Assembly: GCA_014523625.1 (NCBI GenBank)
Contig: JAATVP010000067.1
Span: forward strand, 1 to 16,349
Reading direction: 5' to 3'
Length of the DNA stretch: 16,349 nt
DNA from: Nitrososphaerales archaeon TH5896
Lineage (GTDB): Archaea; Thermoproteota; Nitrososphaeria; Nitrososphaerales; Nitrososphaeraceae
Below the pieces are notes generated by a model. That model was not told the origin of the DNA, did no database searches, and saw only the letters and a list, made by a program, of their open reading frames with translations. Made by a program: the position numbers and the translations under genes. Numbering within the stretch: position 1 is the stretch's first letter; each line of letters starts with the position of its first letter. This document shows, piece by piece, positions 14,186 to 16,349 of this stretch.

Positions 14186-14587
14186 TTACCTGTTGAAAGT
14201 CATCTCATTTTTTTCAAGCAATCTGGCTACATATTTGGCAAACAGAGGAACATCATTATCCATTTTTTCGACTGTTATTAACAATACGTTCCTATCAGCT
14301 AGTTGAAATACTAACGCATGTACGTCATCAAAATCCAAGTAAAGATAATGTAGGAACCCAATTTTTCTTGAGTATTTGAATAAGGATCTCACCAATTCAT
14401 TTAGTTCCATGGCCAGTCCCCCCATCTGTTCAGGACTTAGAAGAAGGGAAACATCCTCTCTCATTCTAAATCGTTTTAGCGTTCCTCTTGGTCCCAATAG
14501 GCTTATTGATCTCACAGTAGATGACGCCGAGAGTATCTGGGATATTATGAAATCAGTAGTCTCTCTGTAATTGCGTACATTCGTCAT
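14186..14587 (-). CDS. Roadblock/LC7-like small protein (thaumarchaeal, function unknown)
   Basis: 133 residues from ATG 14587. A TTG-started extension to 14644 is open but adds no recognisable sequence. The order is an N-terminal helix, a strand (VRSISLLGPRGTLKRF), a loop, a long helix (PEQMGGLAMELNELVRSLFKYSRK), two strands (FLHYLYLDFDDVHALVFQLADRNVLLITVEK) and a final helix. That layout resembles roadblock/LC7 domains and the thaumarchaeal DUF families with 'l.d.nvllvs.ek'. Such proteins often pair with small GTPases or signalling partners, but none is nearby. The family call is by pattern only. It diverges from the PRC-barrel-like gene at 14758. Confidence 0.55.
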   Translation of the reverse strand: MTNVRNYRETTDFIISQILSASSTVRSISLLGPRGTLKRFRMREDVSLLLSPEQMGGLAMELNELVRSLFKYSRKIGFLHYLYLDFDDVHALVFQLADRNVLLITVEKMDNDVPLFAKYVARLLEKNEMTFNR

Positions 14588-14727
14588 TTTGTTTAATTGC
14601 GAGATCAGATGGCATTTGATTTGTAATAAATGTCTACAAAACAATTTTTACACTAATGAAGGATTTAGATGCTAAGATTTATGCGATTCTTAGATAGGAT
14701 AATAAGAAATCTCATGGAACGGATAAT

Positions 14728-14735
14728 TTTATATA
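14728..14735 (+). promoter_or_regulatory. TATA box for the PRC-barrel-like gene
   Basis: TTTATATA is centred about 26 bases before ATG 14758, which favours that ATG over the one at 14752. Confidence 0.55.
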
Positions 14736-14757
14736 ACTAATCACCGTTATCATGAAT

Positions 14758-14985
14758 ATGGTAGAGGTTATTCTAAATTGGGATAGGTTGATCCATAAAG
14801 GTGTGCGTTCTAGCGACTACGAAGATATTGGAAACGTAATAGGGATGGATACGGAGTATCTTACTCTGATGATGGGAAGACATGAATTCAGGATACCGAA
14901 AACTGCAGTACAAGGCTTCAACGGTAGTGAAGTATTTTTGAAAATTCCTGCCTTGGAAGTTTATAAGCATCAAGTAAAGACCTAG
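14758..14985 (+). CDS. PRC-barrel/DUF2171-like small protein
   Basis: 75 residues from ATG 14758; an ATG two codons earlier (14752) is less well placed relative to the TATA box. The pattern is KGVRSSDYEDIGNVIGMD (V.s.Dge.IGnV.gv), then LTLMMGRHEFRIPKTAVQGFNGSEVFLKI ('y.iPks.v.g.dG..v.L.i'). This is the short beta-barrel of PRC-barrel and DUF2171 proteins, found in ribosome maturation, photosynthetic reaction centres and many archaeal proteins of unknown role. It is cytoplasmic. It ends at TAG 14983-14985; a short hairpin (TCCCCT/AGGGGA, 15016-15041) follows and may end the transcript. Confidence 0.68.
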   Translation: MVEVILNWDRLIHKGVRSSDYEDIGNVIGMDTEYLTLMMGRHEFRIPKTAVQGFNGSEVFLKIPALEVYKHQVKT

Positions 14986-15015
14986 CAGTACTAGATATCT
15001 TATTAATCATTATTG

Positions 15016-15041
15016 TCCCCTCCCTGGTAGTCCTTAGGGGA
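15016..15041 (+). terminator. Small hairpin after the PRC-barrel-like gene
   Basis: TCCCCT (15016-15021) and AGGGGA (15036-15041), with a 14-base loop, lie 30 bases after the stop. The pairs are GC-rich in AT-rich surroundings. Weak on its own. Confidence 0.3.
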
Positions 15042-15114
15042 GAGAACAACGCATAGAAGCATAAGGAATCATTTTCCGAAACTTAACCCAAATTATCCTT
15101 CAGTTGTTCAAAAG

Positions 15115-15147
15115 CAATTTCTTTTTACCTTTGACAAAAGTAAATTG
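15115..15147. repeat. Imperfect hairpin in a noncoding stretch
   Basis: CAATTT (15115-15120) pairs with AAATTG (15142-15147), and an inner CTTTT pairs with AAAAG. It lies in the roughly 700-base stretch 14986-15695, which otherwise holds only one doubtful ORF (15307-15504), the palindrome AATAATATTATT at 15526-15537 and a TATA-like GATATATA near 15617. Confidence 0.3.
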
Positions 15148-15306
15148 TCCTTACGGTGCGAAAAACAAGTAGATGAGGGATCACATCTTCCCTTCATTGT
15201 TAATTGAAACAAGTTCAGAGGTTCTGCGAACGCCGGTTTTAGACAGCTGATGCACGTTGGCTTGGTTATGCATGCTAAGTCGATTTGTTCCAGAAAGGGG
15301 AATAAA

Positions 15307-15504
15307 ATGATTGATAACAGCGAGGACCGTATAGACGGTATACTCCTTCGTAGTACTGTCGGTACTGTGATAAATGTACGCTTGAGTGAACCTTCACCAA
15401 TCAGCTATTACCAGTTTGCCCAATTACTTACCTCTCAAATATATTCATCATCGATGACTTCTTTTTCTACTTGTATGAAGTCTTTGCATTGCTCCTTAAA
15501 TTGA
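15307..15504 (+). CDS. Doubtful small ORF
   Basis: From ATG 15307 (MIDNSEDRIDGILLRSTVGT) to TGA 15502-15504, 65 residues; an ATG at 15250 would extend it. GGGG lies eight to eleven bases before the ATG. The first 30 residues look protein-like, while the rest is Ser/Thr/Cys-rich and uninformative. No family is recognised. Confidence 0.2.
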   Translation: MIDNSEDRIDGILLRSTVGTVINVRLSEPSPISYYQFAQLLTSQIYSSSMTSFSTCMKSLHCSLN

Positions 15505-15695
15505 AGTGACAGTAATAGGAAGAACAATAATATTATTTAGTAGGCTTTTACTTGTAGAATGGACACTTCTAAGACCAGAAATTTACCTTTGTTGCGATAG
15601 CTAAATACCTTAATTAGATATATACCAACGTAACTTTCAGTAGTAACAGAAGGTTCACATAAATATCTAGTTTTCATGTTCAGTTTGATTCTAAT

Positions 15696-15989
15696 ATGAA
15701 ATACAGAAGTAGAACCGAAATTGTCGGCCTAATTCTAGAGGCCGCAAATGGAGGAGGAGCTACCAAGACAAAAATAATGTACAAAGCATTCCTATCCTTC
15801 GCTCAACTACGTGAATACCTTACGACACTGCAGGGCAACGGACTAGTTGAATATGAAGAAGGAATGCAAACATACAGAACTACCGAAAAAGGAATGAGAC
15901 TGTTGGACATTTACGAGAAAATGAATGAATTGGCACCACCACTTACTACAACGGTCGAAAACAGATTCGTCAGCATTGGAGGCCGCTAA
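15696..15989 (+). CDS. Winged-helix DNA-binding protein (ArnR1-like/HTH_45)
   Basis: 97 residues, a textbook member: YRSRTEIVGLILEAANGG (helix 1), GATKTKIMYKAFLSFAQLREYL (turn and recognition helix, 'KTkIMYka.LS..QL..Yl'), TLQGNGLVEYEEGMQTYRTTEKGMRLL (wing, 'Y.tTeKG..lL'). It binds DNA as a dimer; relatives control surface and motility genes in Sulfolobus, but most thaumarchaeal copies are uncharacterised. Its stop is 2 bases before the ATG of a secreted beta-helix-like protein, so the two are surely cotranscribed. A TATA-like ATAAATATC lies at about 15659-15667. The broken gene at 5923-6216 is of the same family. Confidence 0.82.
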   Translation: MKYRSRTEIVGLILEAANGGGATKTKIMYKAFLSFAQLREYLTTLQGNGLVEYEEGMQTYRTTEKGMRLLDIYEKMNELAPPLTTTVENRFVSIGGR

Positions 15990-15991
15990 GA

Positions 15992-16349
15992 ATGAACCAA
16001 ACTAACACAACAAGATCGATTATGTTCGCAATTATTGCGATAGGAATAGTGTTCTCGGTTAGCGGATTGGTTGTTGGACATATGGTACCAACGGTTGATG
16101 CAACTAAACCTAGAAACGATGACAATAATAACAATAATGACAATAATGGCCCGGGCTCCGGAGCTGACACGGCAACTGCATTCCAGCTCACGAATGCACA
16201 GGAACCAGCATCTAACGCAGCATGTGGACAAGTTGTAAGCGGAGTAGTAAATCTAACTGCAAATCTTAACTGCAGTGGAGATGGTCTCATAGTAGGTGGT
16301 CCAAACACAGTAATCAACATGAATGGATTCTCAATCACAGGACCTGGAC
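15992..16349 (+). CDS. Secreted beta-helix-like protein, N-terminal part (cut by window end)
   Basis: From ATG 15992 the frame stays open to the window end (119 codons). A signal anchor (SIMFAIIAIGIVFSVSGLVVG) is followed by an Asn/Asp-rich linker (RNDDNNNNNDNNGPGSG). Then comes ACGQVVSGVVNLTANLNCSG and GDGLIVGGPNTVINMNGFSITGPG, the usual opening of right-handed parallel beta-helix proteins ('CG..i...v.Lt.nL.C.gdGl.v....tIdlnG.tI.G'), related to NosD/CASH and pectin-lyase-like folds. Such proteins bind or cut polysaccharides or form surface fibres. Only the first coil is visible, so catalysis cannot be judged. It follows the winged-helix gene by 2 bases. Minus-strand frames here are shadows. 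Confidence 0.75.
   Translation, partial: MNQTNTTRSIMFAIIAIGIVFSVSGLVVGHMVPTVDATKPRNDDNNNNNDNNGPGSGADTATAFQLTNAQEPASNAACGQVVSGVVNLTANLNCSGDGLIVGGPNTVINMNGFSITGPG

Noticed and set aside
14048..14281. Plus-strand frames at 13917-14102 and 14048-14281.
   Set aside because: Their downstream part overlaps the roadblock-like gene on the other strand, and neither shows a motif or promoter.
15970..16338. Minus-strand frames with Leu/Ser/Val/Ile runs at the right edge.
   Set aside because: They are the complement of the AAT/GAC-rich linker and signal segment of the secreted beta-helix-like gene.

Overview
The window looks like a chromosomal stretch of an ammonia-oxidising-type archaeon (Nitrososphaerota/Thaumarchaeota, most like Nitrososphaera or Nitrosocosmicus). 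No rRNA or marker gene is present, so this placement is inference. It rests on AT-rich DNA, TATA boxes about 20-30 bases before several starts (leaderless transcription), GTG and TTG starts, several small winged-helix regulators of the ArnR1-like and ArsR-like kinds common in these archaea, an AbrB-type protein, and many Asn/Ser/Thr-rich secreted proteins. The supported genes add up to roughly 9.4 kb of 16.35 kb, so the region is gene-poor.

Layout. 1-4.2 kb: a membrane-anchored PQQ-type sugar dehydrogenase (-), an exported RTX-like calcium-binding protein (+), and a GT4 glycosyltransferase (-) cut in two by an in-frame TAG. 4.2-6.2 kb: an AbrB-like protein (+), a two-helix membrane protein with a Cys cluster downstream of a winged-helix regulator (-), and a second winged-helix gene (-) broken by frameshift. 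6.5-8.3 kb: a matrixin-type zinc protease (+) whose membrane anchor and catalytic domain lie in different frames, a zinc-ribbon-like ORF (-) that has lost cysteines, and a small secreted Ala/Gly-rich protein (-). 8.9-12 kb: an exported Cys-containing protein, a membrane-anchored staphylococcal-type nuclease, and two convergent FxLYD-type anchored proteins. 12.4-16.3 kb: a protein of unknown function, an ArsR-like regulator, a protein resembling the roadblock/LC7 fold, a PRC-barrel-like protein, and at the right edge an ArnR1-like regulator followed after 2 bases by a secreted beta-helix-like protein cut by the window end.

Taken together this is an accessory cell-surface region: exported sugar oxidation, calcium binding, proteolysis, nucleic-acid degradation and surface decoration, with small DNA-binding proteins scattered between. 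Three genes are interrupted and one looks degenerate. That means either local decay or consensus errors; two of the three interruptions touch homopolymers. I see no CRISPR, tRNA, rRNA, insertion sequence or phage module. The least explained pieces are a hairpin-rich noncoding stretch at about 13.1-13.3 kb, a palindrome fused to the start codon of the 13.49 kb regulator gene, and an orphan TATA box at 12.08 kb.
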